In this document: piece by piece, positions 47,640 to 58,559 of the stretch
Numbering within the stretch: the first letter of the stretch is position 1
How the letters are laid out: each line of letters begins with the position of its first letter
Assembly (NCBI GenBank): GCA_003254925.1
Contig: QANZ01016407.1
Span: forward strand, 1 to 64,000
Direction of reading: 5' to 3'
DNA: 64,000 nt
From: Chamaecrista fasciculata
Lineage: Eukaryota > Streptophyta > Magnoliopsida > Fabales > Fabaceae
Notes under the pieces: generated by a model
What the model was told of the DNA's origin: nothing
The model's database searches: none
Seen by the model: only the letters and a program-made list of their open reading frames with translations
Made by a program: the position numbers and the translations under genes

Positions 47640-48024
47640 GCCTCTTTGGGTCAATATTACTTTTTCATTATCTTTTTATTATTCCCATTTTCATTACATA
47701 ACTTCATCTACAGTGTTATATGGGTGTTTGTTTTGCAATTATAAAGTCATCACAAAAATATCATTTCATTACAAACTCATCTCATTACATATTTCATATC
47801 CAATTACTAACATGCCCCTACTCAAATACCTATAATTACCTATACTCTAATACAAATAAAAAAAACTATTTAGCAAAATAGTAATTTTCAAAACCCTCAT
47901 TTATTACACTTACAACTTTCTCTCTCCACTCATCATTTTTTCTTTTTTCTTCCTCTTTTTCTTATTCACCCCATCTCTCTCTCACATATATATTTTATAA
48001 TTATAATATATATTTATATATACA
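47640..48024. mobile_element. Partial copy of the Harbinger-type element, cut by the gap
   Basis: The order of phrases matches the left part of the element at 24896-26184: cattttcattacataactt, then ctcatctcattacatattt, then ccaattactaac and cccctactcaaatacctat, then ccctcatttattacactt. The left terminus is altered (ggggcctctttggg), and the right part falls into the assembly gap. Confidence 0.75.
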
Positions 48025-48247
48025 NNNNNNNNNNNNNNNNNNNNNNNNNNNNNNNNNNNNNNNNNNNNNNNNNNNNNNNNNNNNNNNNNNNNNNNNNNNN
48101 NNNNNNNNNNNNNNNNNNNNNNNNNNNNNNNNNNNNNNNNNNNNNNNNNNNNNNNNNNNNNNNNNNNNNNNNNNNNNNNNNNNNNNNNNNNNNNNNNNNN
48201 NNNNNNNNNNNNNNNNNNNNNNNNNNNNNNNNNNNNNNNNNNNNNNN
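48025..48247. other. Assembly gap (223 n)
   Basis: An unbroken run of n. The flanks are AT-rich transposon-like DNA (a partial Harbinger-type copy on the left), so the gap probably reflects a repeat. Confidence 0.98.
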
Positions 48248-48474
48248 ATATGATTAATTTTAAAAATTATAAGATATAGATACGATAATATTTATTTAAA
48301 TAAATAGTTATAAAATATAAATTTATATGATTTTTCTTATAAAAGTATGAATGTTTTGTTTATTAATTTAAAGAAAATAAAATTTTAATACAAAAAAGTA
48401 AAATAAGATTAAAATACTGATATTTTACAAAAGAAAATATAAAAAATTTATATTTTATAATATTTTAAAGGCCA

Positions 48475-48600
48475 AAGTCCTATTTTGGTCCCTCTGTTAT
48501 GCCCATTGTTCCAAATAGGTCCCTCTGTTATTTTTCGTTCCATATTGGTCCCCCAGTTATTCAAAACTTGTCAAAGTTGGTCCTTCTAACGTTTTTCATC
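48475..48600. repeat. Relic with spaced 'ttggtccctctgttat' phrases
   Basis: Three spaced phrases of the type ttggtccctctgttat / aaataggtccctctgtta / attggtcccccagttat follow each other at about 30-40 bp intervals. They resemble the tandem-unit TIRs of the Mutator-type elements in this window, but the sequence family is different. No second end is identified. Confidence 0.45.
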
Positions 48601-48695
48601 CATTTTTTTGTTAAAAAAGAGGAAAAATATAATAAGCTTCCATCCCCCAAAAGTTTTATTTTCTTATATTGAAGTCCTTTCATTTTTATAATAGG

Positions 48696-48782
48696 ATCAA
48701 AATGTAAAAAAGAAAAATAAATTAAGACTTTTGGGCAAATTCACTTAAAGTCTTAATTTATTTTTCTTTTTTACATTTTGAT
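48696..48782. repeat. Perfect 36-bp inverted repeat with 15-base loop
   Basis: The left arm is 48696-48731 and the right arm 48747-48782, perfectly complementary over 36 bases. The arms begin atcaaaatgtaaaaaagaaa and end with its complement ttttttacattttgat. The loop is tgggcaaattcactt less its outer bases. Such an RNA would form a long stable hairpin. It may be a MITE core or a young palindromic insertion. Confidence 0.9.
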
Positions 48783-51212
48783 ATTGTTAAAAATGTTGTA
48801 CTCGAGACCTTGAAATGTAATTATATTTATTTGAAGTCTATTTTTTTTTATTTTCTGATGGGTATAGTCAGTGAGCGGTAAGAAGAATTTATTTACTCTT
48901 TCAAATGTTAGCTGGATTTTTTATTTTAGGTTTGTTCTATTCATTGAAATATCAATAAGTTAACAAAGAAATTAATCATAATTATTGATAGCTAATAGTA
49001 AGGCTTAGTTAAAAAACTATTTTATTATAACTAGATGCACATTATAAATTTAGTTTTGAATTAATCAGAAAGCTTTACATGTTGGGTTTGACTATAATAA
49101 TGTAAAGTTTGTTTTAGGACATGATATGCAATGTGTTATGAACCAATAAAATCATCATGGTACACATGAAAATGTTAGTTAATATAATTGATGTGACTTC
49201 ATATATAATTTTGATTGATTAAAAAAATTATTATTTTTATTATTTTTCAGCATTAAATTACCTAATTTTTTCATATGTTATAATTTTATTGACTCAATAC
49301 CCATTATATCCCATGCCTCTAAAACAAATTTTTTTATCATAGACTAACCCTTAAAAATTAGACGACAATAAAAAGTTTCAAAAATTGTTACAGAAAAGAA
49401 GTTAAAAAATTGAATTGAAATTAGTCCCAAAGTAAGAGGCGGTTGAAATGGCGCGTGTGTATATTGTTGAGAATATTACATATATTATATAATATTATGT
49501 GTGTATATTGTTGAGAATATTACTTATATTATATAATATTATGTGGGACTATGTGGGAACCACACGTTGAGAATATTATATATTATATTATGTCACATAC
49601 ATTATATATTATGTGGGACTATGTAGGGACCACATGGTGAGAATATTATATATTATATTGTGTTAGAGTGTGTCAAATAAAAATCTCACATTGCGTAGGT
49701 TTCAAATGAGCCAAGGGTATATATATTAAGATGTGAAATGAGGAGGTAACCAAGTTGAGGAGAAGGAAGGTCTTGCGCACACAAGCATGAGCCTCCGGTG
49801 GGCAATCATAGTTGAAAACTGACGATTCCCCCCTGCGCGCGTAGACAAGGGCACCGGGTCTTTTTATAAAATCAGATTTTATATTTTGTGTGTATTATTT
49901 TCTGATATTTAAGGTTTACCTAAAAACTCCCCTTTTATGGTGTATTAAAACGTGGGCTGTTTCATATCAGAAAATAGTGGTAGTCATAACCTTGCCCAAC
50001 GTCTCTCTTCAGCGGCCTTAATATATATACGCAATGTGTTCTAGGTTTAGGGACTAATCTAACCCAACAGGAAGAGTTTGTTTAATCTTGAGAAGTACTG
50101 CTTCTAATTACAGGGTTGCAAAATAAACTCTTAAGGACAGTGTCCTTGTGATGCGACTCAAACTATAATGATGGGTTCAGTTATTTTTTTTAAACAAATT
50201 TTCAATCCTTCATATAATTTAATAATCAGTATTCTAAATATATTTTTTAAGAAAATAATCCTTTAATAAATATAAATTGATGAGGTCATGTTTCACATAA
50301 GCAACACGTAATTAATTGAGTTGCTATATGAAGGAAGAATGTATAAAATGAGATAAATAGAATTGTGTGTGCATGGCATATTTATGAAGGTAGGACTGAT
50401 GAAACAAATTTCATGAAAAGGTTGGTAGGTCAGTACAATGAAAAACGCTTTTGCGGTTGATATACACTAGTGAATATATCTATATACTATATAGTGATCA
50501 GTCGTATATGCGGTTTGACTAGAGCTCATACTATTTTATTTTTGTAATATTTTATTTAAATAACAAAAAAACATCAAAGATAAAATTGTTCAGAAAAAAT
50601 ATTAAGACTTTGAATATTTTTGTCATAAATTTTTTCAATTAAAGATTTTATTTATATTTTCTTATAATTGATTTTATAATTTTTTTTTATATCATCTTTG
50701 TTGTAGTTATTAGGTTAATACTTAATATATAACAATTTGGATCCAAAAATCATAAATTAAGAAATACTTACATACATATGCTTTGAAAATTATCCCACCG
50801 TCCAGCCGGAAGAGGTTCCATTTCCACTACTTACAAAGTTATAATACTAATGCTGTTTTTAATTAAATGGATCTCGAAAGTCAAAGAAATATATATAGTG
50901 GATAGAGAAATAGGGAGGGAGGGATGGGAGTAGTAGGGTAAGCGTTGCACGATTTGGGTATTAGATAAATGTAGGGTGTGAATCGCGTGGAAGCAGTGGG
51001 TAGTGATTGGTGGAATATGATATTTATTTGTGGTCATCCAAATCCTAGCTGTTATATTATTCTCTTGTTGTGACTTAGCTTGTAATTCCATCCGTTTCAA
51101 CTTTCAAGTTTGAGAACAATGTGATTCCTCTGCTGGCTCGTACAGTTGTCACTCAACCAATAAATTAATTAAGCAAATTAAACTAGTTCACATATATACA
51201 GTAGTTGAGACG
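48783..51212. other. AT-rich intergenic DNA
   Basis: No gene is supported. It contains the direct-repeat block at 49456-49665. Downstream, about 49665-49860, is a GC-richer stretch (gcatgagcctccggtggg; ctgcgcgcgtagacaagg) that looks like part of an LTR or other retroelement, without identifiable ends. Confidence 0.5.
49456..49665. repeat. Tandem and interleaved direct repeats with 'gttgagaatatta'
   Basis: A unit of about 44 bp (tgtatattgttgagaatatt...) is repeated back to back at about 49457-49501 and 49501-49545. It is followed by two copies of a second unit (atgtgggactatgt.ggaccaca.g.tgagaatatt) at about 49540-49593 and 49609-49661. All copies share gttgagaatatta or gtgagaatatta. Confidence 0.75.
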
Positions 51213-51228
51213 CATATATATATATATA
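51213..51228 (+). promoter_or_regulatory. Possible TATA region of the BAHD gene
   Basis: A catatatatatatata run lies 73-88 bp upstream of the ATG at 51301. It could serve as a TATA box or be a simple microsatellite. Confidence 0.4.
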
Positions 51229-51300
51229 GGTAGTAATGAAGGAGTACAATATATACATATACGCAGATAGATATAGAGAGTGAATTGTGAATTGAAGAAG

Positions 51301-52641
51301 ATGGGGAAGGTATTGAAGGTTAAGATGGTGAGGAAAGAAAGTATAAAGCCGTCGAGTCCAAGGGGGGAAGAGGAGAGAAGTTTGAAGCTGTCAGTGATGG
51401 ACCAGGTTGCTCCTTCATTCCACACTGGTATATTGCTGATGTACGAGGTGGGGAATGAAGTGATTAATGGTAATAATAATAAGAAGAATAGAATAGAGAG
51501 GGTGAAGACATCCTTGCGTGACAGTTTGTGCGAGTTTTATCCTCTGGCGGGGAGAGTGAAAGACAACGCAGTGATCGAGTGCAACGATGAAGGTGGGGAG
51601 TGGTGCGAGGCTGAGGTGGAGGAGGGGGTGGTGCTGCGTGACATTCTTAAACAACCACCAGATGTGGAGGTCATAAGGCAGCTGGTGCCGCCTGCACAAC
51701 CAGAGACGGAGGAGGAGGAGGAGGTTTTATTATTGAAAGTGCAAGTGAGCGTGTTCCAATGTGGGGGTATGGGCATTGGCGTCTCCATCTCACACAAGAT
51801 CGCTGATGCCTCCACCATTGCATCCTTCATCAAAGCCTGGTCAGCCATGTCCTCCTCCAACTCCAACTCCATCAGCAGTCTGCGTCCATCCTATGTTCTG
51901 CCCTCTCTTTACCCTCCTCCCAGGGATATGCCTGTTCTTCCACCCTTCCAGTTCAAGCACTTTGACCACTGCGTTACTAAGAGGTTTGTGTTTGAGTGGG
52001 AGAACATAAGGGAACTCAAGAGTATATGTAGTGATCAGGCAACGCGCGTAGAGGCAGTGTCGGCACTGCTATGGAAGTGTGCGGCAAAAGCGTCCAGAAC
52101 TAGACATGCACAGTTGGGATCATGTAGACAACGCCGCTCCATGCTGTCTCAGTTGGTCAACATGCGTAAAAGGATAGCCCCACCCTTGGGGGAAACCAGC
52201 GTGGGAAACCTTGTAGGACATTTCATAGCAGATTCAGAATCGGACGACATGGAGTTGCCGGAGCTAGTGAGCGCGATGAGGAAAGGCCTTCACAACTTCT
52301 CCAACATACAGGTGCCCATGCTTCAACAAGGAAATGTCTTGGCCATGCTGTGTCAGAGTTTCAAGGACGGGAAACTTGCCTACGACGACACTATAGATTT
52401 CTACGCTTGCACCAGCTGGTGTCGATTCTCTTTTTACCAAGCAGATTTCGGGTGGGGAAACCCAATCTGGGTCACCACTCCTTCATGGACTGCTCTCAAC
52501 AACGCTTTTATTCTCATGGACACCGCCGCGGACGCCAAGGGAATCCAAGCCTGGGTCACCTTAAACCATCACCACATGGCCCTCATGCAGACCGACCCTC
52601 TACTCCTTCACTTTGCCTCCTTAAATCCACCTATTCTATAA
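51301..52641 (+). CDS. BAHD acyltransferase
   Basis: An uninterrupted frame of 446 residues starts at the ATG MGKVLKVKM. The in-frame codon at 51280 is GTG and is not used. BAHD enzymes move acyl groups from acyl-CoA to alcohols or amines in specialised metabolism. The catalytic HxxxD is HKIAD (H165-D169), preceded by GMGIGVSIS, and the structural DFGWG is at 382-386. The N-terminal SVMDQVAPSFHTGILLMYE and the hydrophobic ending LLHFASLNPPIL fit the clade of vinorine synthase-like and related acetyltransferases. An Asp-rich or serine-rich linker (SAMSSSNSNSISS) lies after the first domain. The protein is cytosolic. The substrate is unknown: clade membership does not predict it. Single-exon structure is common in this clade. 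GC content is higher than that of the flanks, as for an intact coding exon. Confidence 0.95.
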   Translation: MGKVLKVKMVRKESIKPSSPRGEEERSLKLSVMDQVAPSFHTGILLMYEVGNEVINGNNNKKNRIERVKTSLRDSLCEFYPLAGRVKDNAVIECNDEGGEWCEAEVEEGVVLRDILKQPPDVEVIRQLVPPAQPETEEEEEVLLLKVQVSVFQCGGMGIGVSISHKIADASTIASFIKAWSAMSSSNSNSISSLRPSYVLPSLYPPPRDMPVLPPFQFKHFDHCVTKRFVFEWENIRELKSICSDQATRVEAVSALLWKCAAKASRTRHAQLGSCRQRRSMLSQLVNMRKRIAPPLGETSVGNLVGHFIADSESDDMELPELVSAMRKGLHNFSNIQVPMLQQGNVLAMLCQSFKDGKLAYDDTIDFYACTSWCRFSFYQADFGWGNPIWVTTPSWTALNNAFILMDTAADAKGIQAWVTLNHHHMALMQTDPLLLHFASLNPPIL

Positions 52642-53217
52642 ATCATATAACTCTACCCTATATATATATATATATATGCCTTTCTTTTCTTTCTCTTCAT
52701 TATNTTCTTTTCTTTCTCTTCATATATTCCCGCGCCCCCGCATTTCACATTTTCACTATCCAAATTCCACCCTTCATCACCTATTTCAATTCCTCGCTAT
52801 GCCTATCTATCCTAATTAATTATTATGTCTACTATATATATATCTACTCCGTGCATCACGTGCCGGTCCATTTGGTTTCTCATTAATAACATTATTTCAT
52901 GCTCCATCTGTAACACTATTTTAGTTCTTTTTTAATTTGGCTTTTTAATACACCACAGGTTGCCTTTCATGCTTTACTATTCAATATATATATATATATA
53001 ATGTTTTCACTTGTCACTGTGAGCAAGCGAAAGAAAAGGGCCAATCGTTACCCGAATAAAAAATTGATATTAGACCTAATTAGCAAGCTCAAGCTTACGA
53101 AATAAATGACTAATGAGAGTAACGATTGGGAGGGGAGGGGAGGCGGCCAAAAAAAAAAAATGATATGTGATACGTGGGAAGGTGGATCCCCTGAAATTCC
53201 AATTCTAAGCCTTTCAT
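52642..53217. other. 3' flank of the BAHD gene
   Basis: It includes TA runs at about 52660-52677 and 52985-53001. A duplicated ttcttttctttctcttcat occurs at about 52683-52701 and 52705-52723, around the single n at 52704. No gene is seen. Confidence 0.6.
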
Positions 53218-53227
53218 TTGATCTAAC

Positions 53228-53806
53228 GGTAAAACACCCTTTCGTACCTTTAACGTTTACGGTGATTTTCAGTTATGTCCCTAACGTTTCATTTGTGTCA
53301 GTTGTGTTCCCAATATAAAACGTTAGTTTCAATTATGCCCCCACTTTCAATCATCCACAAAAAAAAAAAACACATTTTTCGCACGATATGAGCTCGATTT
53401 TGATCAGATTTCATATGAGTTTTAATTTTCGGACATCACAAACTTGATTCCTTGGATCAATTTTAAAGATTAAGCTCAAAATAGCCCCAAATCCGAAGAA
53501 AATCGGACCCGATAAACCTTAAAAAGGACCAAAACGAAATGCAACAAAACGAAGCATTTTTCTCAAAATTTCCATGTGCAAAATGATCCTTAGGAGCCAA
53601 AAATGAGTACCTATAGACTCATTTATCAAAACAAACTGAAACGAACATAGATCTAAGCTCAAAAGTTTCGAAAAACGGTACACTAACGAGGGTGGGGCAT
53701 AACTGAAACTAACATTTCACATTGGGGCACAACTGACACAAATGAAATGTTAGTGGCATAACTGAAAATCACCGCAAACCTTAAAAGCTCGAAAGGGTGT
53801 TTTGCC
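53228..53806. mobile_element. Mutator-type TIR element with 10-bp target duplication (579 bp)
   Basis: The left end ggtaaaacaccctttcg and the right end cgaaagggtgttttgcc are inverted repeats. The subterminal regions mirror each other (cagttatgtccctaacg... against ...atgttagtggcataactg). The 10-mer TTGATCTAAC flanks it at 53218-53227 and 53807-53816. Long arms and a 9-11 bp duplication fit Mutator-like elements. The centre is not coding. It is a different family from the 'ggtacc' elements but has the same architecture of repeated phrases in its arms. Confidence 0.85.
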
Positions 53807-53816
53807 TTGATCTAAC

Positions 53817-54481
53817 ACTCCTCCTTCAGCCGCGTCACTTATGAAAACAAAAATACTTTAGTAGAACGGTGCGGTACAAGTTTGGACTGAAATGGTGTAC
53901 TCATCTTTCAGACGACGCCGTTTTGGAGTTAATGACTAATGAGAGTCTTTTGGTTTGTCCATCTCGTTCACGGGCACAAGGTGACACCTAAAGTGAGACC
54001 ACATCAGAAGAATTTCTTCAAAGAATCATAATGAAACTTAGGTGTAAGGTGTTCGACGATTCGATGGGTGGGTTTGAAATCGCCGAGATCTTCTAATTTA
54101 TTATCGGATTTGGCTTCAAAGAGTGTGGCTCGTTGAGCATTACAATGGAGGCTTCTTTCACGGCAGTTATGTCAGGAGGAAAAATTCCAAATATGTTTGA
54201 CCACAAATGGATTAATGCATCCTCACAATTGAAACCAATTTACCAAACATGTTCATGAGAGTATCCTCTAGCTATAAAGTCACAGAACTGTAGGTCTGCA
54301 ATATTTTTATATTTTATTATTATTATTATTAGAAATTCTTTATTATTGTTGCGAGGGACATGATGAACATGGCCAAACCAAAATATGGTAAGTGTAGAAG
54401 AGGAGCCGAAGAAATGGGAACGAAGCGTGTTAGGAGTTAGGAAGAAGAGAGAAAGAAAAAAAACATTAGATTAGAGTGTGA
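53817..54481. other. Intergenic DNA left of the Helitron end
   Basis: No supported gene. The sequence is of average composition with a short tta triplet run (about 54316-54331). Confidence 0.5.
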
Positions 54482-54511
54482 CTAGAATAAGACCCGTGCG
54501 TTCGCACGGGT
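54482..54511 (-). other. Helitron 3' terminus: hairpin plus CTAG
   Basis: The palindrome acccgtgcg-tt-cgcacgggt at 54492-54511 forms a 9-bp stem. On the minus strand it is followed by ten bases ending CTAG at 54482, next to a host T. A short GC hairpin about ten bases before CTRR is the defining Helitron 3' end. Confidence 0.8.
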
Positions 54512-55896
54512 GTTTTCCTGACGGTGTTTATTCTTAGCAGTGGTGACATTTTGAAAATGAGTAAATGAAATGATAAAATCCTATTGTCACATGACATCTG
54601 TACCACTTTGAAATTATTAGCCAAAGTCACTAAAGATAATATGATACTATAATTAACTTACTTACATTAATAATATAGTGAGTGCAAATGTGTTTGAGAT
54701 GTAAGTTATATTACAGTCCAAAAAAAGCTATCTATTTAAAGTTAGACGGCTAATAATCTAAGTTATAGACATCAGAATTTTTACAATCAAAAGATGTCAA
54801 CTGTTCTTAATCCATCAAAATAGTTGGATAAGAGTTCTAAAAGGCTAAGTCACCAAATCTACAACTACAGTTCAGTCAGTCTTTTCAATTTTAATATGCT
54901 TTTTTGGTCTGGAGGTGGACAGCTGAGGGGTCAAGAGATCGTCCAAACATGTATCGTCAAATTCCTCAATGATAGATTTAGATTTGGCAGGTGTGGACTC
55001 AGCTGCACTTGAAGAAGATTTATCTTGATGACTTTCTAGACAGTATGATCCATGATCCTATATAATTCATAGAGTTAGTATAATAAGGAATGTAATTGAA
55101 GTGATACACTTTGTGTTGGGAATCCTAGGCGCCTAAGGCAGCGGAAGCAAAATAAAATTAAAATAAAACGCCTAGGTCCTATGATTCCCGAACGGATCCG
55201 CTAGTAGAATTTAAAACTTTTGGTTAGTGTTATACCTCAGAGTTTCAAAACTTGGTTGTACGGGGCGAGTTCCACGGATCCACTCCCAGANCAATCTCCA
55301 ACACTTTGTAGGTTCTTATATATATTGGTTAGGATTGAAACAAAATGAAACCAAATTGCAATAGATATTGGACAGAAATGAATCTGTAATGAAAATGTAA
55401 TTCAAACTTTATATGAGTCTTGTGAAATGAAAGGTGGTTCCAGAGAGCTCAAAGCATGTGCCTTTATGTTAGTCAATATGTCCAGACATTATACTCTTAA
55501 TCCCTCTTTAGTAATTATGGTTTAACTAATATAAAGAAGTTAAAGTGATATTTTCAAATGCAACACAGCAAGATTGATGGCATGATAAATGGTGGGGCAA
55601 ATGTCAAAAGTTGAAGTTAAAGTAATATTTTCAAATGCATAATTTGTAAATATTTTAAGAAGTGTATGCTAAACTCGCCTAATTTAGAATTAGAAGATTC
55701 TACATTACTTACACTTTGAGCAGCAAGTACTTTCTCAGCTGATGGTATTTGTGACATACCTCCCTCTTGCCAAGACTGTTTACATAGTTGAGAAGTGTTA
55801 TTCATTTGTAAACTAAATTCAGCTAATGGATGATTTGAAGTTTATTAATTTGATATAGTTTATATTTTAATTCACCTCAGATATGTTTTCATTGTT
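54512..55896. other. Helitron interior, 3' of the RPA1-like gene
   Basis: No further gene. The stretch at about 55113-55300 (gttgggaatcctaggcgcc ... gggcgagttccacggatcc) is GC-richer. It resembles a fragment of an LTR retroelement or its junction and contains the n at 55291, so a nested insertion is possible. The rest is AT-rich. Confidence 0.45.
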
Positions 55897-57960
55897 TTAA
55901 AATTTTTGGATAAGCTTGATATCGTCTGCCATCTTTCTGACGGTGTATGTTTTGTTTCCCCTTTCGACATTGTATTGCGAGACCTCGACCTTGAAGATGA
56001 ATCTTTTGTTAACTAAGTTGTCCAATTCATCTGGAAATGATTGTGGATTTCCTTCCTACAAAATATGAATAAAATTTAAATTTGATAAGTTTTTCTAAAA
56101 CCACAGATTGGATTCGTTCATGAAGTCTCTTAGAAGCTATTACTGTTTTATACCTGCACTAATTGTTGTCTAAGTTGTGCTGTAGTTTTTCCAATGAAAA
56201 GAGTTGCTTCATGATCGAAGAGAACCAATGGTCCTATTCCTGTGTGGTCCGAAACTGAGATCTGAATTTTATACCTTCATAAGATAAGATATGAATATGT
56301 GAGACAATTAATCGAGAATTTATTATTATAAAATATAGGTTCATTGCAAAAGAAACATTTTTGGTTTTTCATGACTATTCAAACCTTGGAGTGGATTTAT
56401 CTAGTATTGTATTGCAGCCGTCGCATTTGATTTGAGGTCCAACAGTTTGAACTTTTTTGGCACATTTATGACATGCCTCATAGTACCAATTGTTGCAGGT
56501 TTCGATGTTCTCAATAGTTGCTAAGATAAGATAATGACCACACTGCAAAGTAGAAGAATTCATACATGTATTAGTCATTACTGGTTAACAATATAATGTA
56601 TGTGACCAAATTGAGTACCTGTGTGGTATTTTTAATATCATGCAGGGTAGACTTCCTCATTCCACTGTTCACTTCTTCTTCGATGGTGGGATTTCTTGAT
56701 GTGTTCTGTGACTGCGTCGGTGTCAGTGAATTGACATTGGAGGTTGAACTGTAACATTGTAGATTGAATAGAAGATTATTGTGATTGTTTTCAATAGTTG
56801 TCTTTTAGAAAAGTTTGTTTTTCTCAATTCTTACCTATTTTTCAGTTTCTTTGCTTCAGGAATGTCAGGATTGAAATACATCTTTGTAGCATTGAAAGAG
56901 TTGGTGATGAATTTGTTGCCTGTAATAATAAAATGATGCAGATTAGGGTAGTTAGATTGAATGAGTTAAATGGTATAAAACAGTATTACCTTCATAAATG
57001 TTGATTTGTGCTAATTGGAAAAGCATAATGGTAATTCCTCCATCGAAGGTATTGAGAAAATGCTCAAATTGATTGGCGTACTCGCCCCACAATGTATAGT
57101 TTAAGTCAGTTTCGCTGTATAAAAACAGAAGGCAGTATTTTATTAATGAAATGAGGAATAAAAAACTCAAATTAGGATTAGGAAATACCTGTCATCAGTA
57201 AGGACAATCCCACGCCTCTGGTTTGGTATCCCGTTTTTGCTATGGTTAGTAGCAGGGCTGTATGTTTTTAGGATTCCAATTACATCTAAAAAGTAATTGT
57301 CATTGAAGGTAAGTCATTGTATGTATATTTAAATACTTCGAAAGAGCCAAAATTAATAAAGTAAATTTAAGAATTGTAGAGAAATGAGTTCTTACCAACC
57401 AAGAAAGCTTCAGGTTTCGAATTTGTTAAGATTTCCTTAAAACTGGTGAATTTGAAGGCATGCAAATCGATTTTTGGCTCATGCACTGGTTTGGCAGTTG
57501 TGGTTCTGTTGAAGACGATTTTATAATTGTTGTCAGCAGCTTTGTAGTCTCCTTCATTTGGTTCAACAAAAAAAGTTTCCAGTCGGTAACACTGTCCTTC
57601 CACAAATACTTCCCTCCATTTTTCCATCAATGGTTTGATTATTGTAGCTTGGATTTTGCTTTTCTGTAATACTTATATGAATTTAGTATGTGAAATTTAG
57701 CAACTAAAGAAAGCTCTATAAAAAAAAGCAAGTAAAGAAAGTTCTATAAAAGTCAGCAATGAATTTAAATGTTAGCTTAAGTATGTATATATGGTATTAA
57801 GAAACATGACCTTCTCATCGAGAAGTAACATCTCAATACTTTTGATGCTGGTAGGCGTATTATAGAATGATGTAGTCCACATTCTTATAACTCTCACAAC
57901 CAATCTCCACATTTCTTTGGGTGGATGAACTTCTGAGATTGAATGTATTGTCTGTGGCAT
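55897..57960 (-). CDS. RPA1-like single-stranded-DNA-binding protein (replication protein A 70 kDa type)
   Basis: Nine minus-strand exons (57960-57811, 57663-57396, 57285-57189, 57114-56990, 56919-56835, 56748-56619, 56542-56385, 56274-56154, 56055-55897) join in frame to 430 residues. The first part (EMWRLVVRVIRMW..., KWREVFVEGQCYRLETFFVEP) is a DUF223-type OB fold. The next (DVIGILKTYSPATN..., LNYTLWGEYANQFEHF) is a second OB fold. The last is the RPA C-terminal OB fold with its zinc ribbon, C309-x2-C312 and C325-x2-C328 (WYYEACHKC, KCDGC), then YKIQISVSDHTGIGPLVLFDHEA. It lacks the N-terminal protein-interaction domain of cellular RPA70. Plant Helitrons often encode such short RPA1-like proteins, perhaps to protect displaced strands during rolling-circle transposition. 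The exon structure is intact with no stop or frameshift. It could instead be a domesticated host gene. Confidence 0.85.
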
Positions 57961-58109
57961 GTTGGTTGTTTTTTGATCTGCAAAGAGTATATTAATATAT
58001 CAGGTGTAACCGTGATAATAGCATACCTGCACTTGTCAAGGCTGACATTGGTGTATATAGTTTCGATATAAAATAAAAGTTGTCATTGCAGTTGTAACAT
58101 AAAGCACAC

Positions 58110-58496
58110 CTATTGTAGACTGGTTAAGTATATCGAAACTATTAAGATGGGAGGGAGTGAGATTTGAAAGTGGAGTCCTAGATGATGATTGTTGAAATTC
58201 CTAACCCAATATTGTGAGACCTATATGTGGTGAAGAATTTTCATCACAAGTAATTGAAGCTGCAGTAGTTGGTAGATTAGAAGAACCACATTCTACTGTG
58301 GAAAAAAAGGCCAAATTAAGTCATTACGATTTTGGTTACATCACAATATTACAATGGAAGATATAGTGGAAAGCTACTAAGAACACATACCAGTAGATTT
58401 GATTCGCTGAGCTCGTCGGTGCAATTGCATGTTTCTCCTTTTCTGTCTTGCTTCTCTATGAGAGATTTGATTGGTCACCAATTTGTTGGGATCCAT
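58110..58496 (-). pseudogene. Interrupted upstream frame, possibly a Helitron Rep/helicase N-terminal relic
   Basis: On the minus strand an exon-like frame starts at the ATG at 58496 and runs to a donor after 58391. It encodes a very basic segment (SHREARQKRRNMQLHRRAQR). An acceptor at 58296 continues it in frame at 58295 down to a donor after 58110 (SSNLPTTAASITCDEN, then RTPLSNLTPSHLNSFD). One in-frame TAG at 58203-58201 breaks it. Basic then Ser/Thr-rich starts like this precede the Rep domain in many plant Helitron helicases, but no Rep or helicase motif follows. It ends 150 bp before the RPA1-like gene. It could also be lost first exons of that gene. Assignment to RepHel is inference only. 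Confidence 0.4.
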
Positions 58497-58559
58497 TTGG
58501 GAATTTTGATGTTGGCGGATTTTATTGCCTGTGAGGTTTGCATATTCGACTATATACAC

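Noticed and set aside
48696-48782. CRISPR array or bacterial terminator from the perfect hairpin
   Set aside because: There is no spaced repeat array and the context is a plant nuclear genome, so it is treated as an inverted repeat.
7703-52641. Phenylpropanoid gene cluster (reductase, laccase, BAHD)
   Set aside because: The three genes are 20 kb or more apart, on both strands, with unrelated housekeeping genes between. Co-occurrence by chance is the simpler reading.
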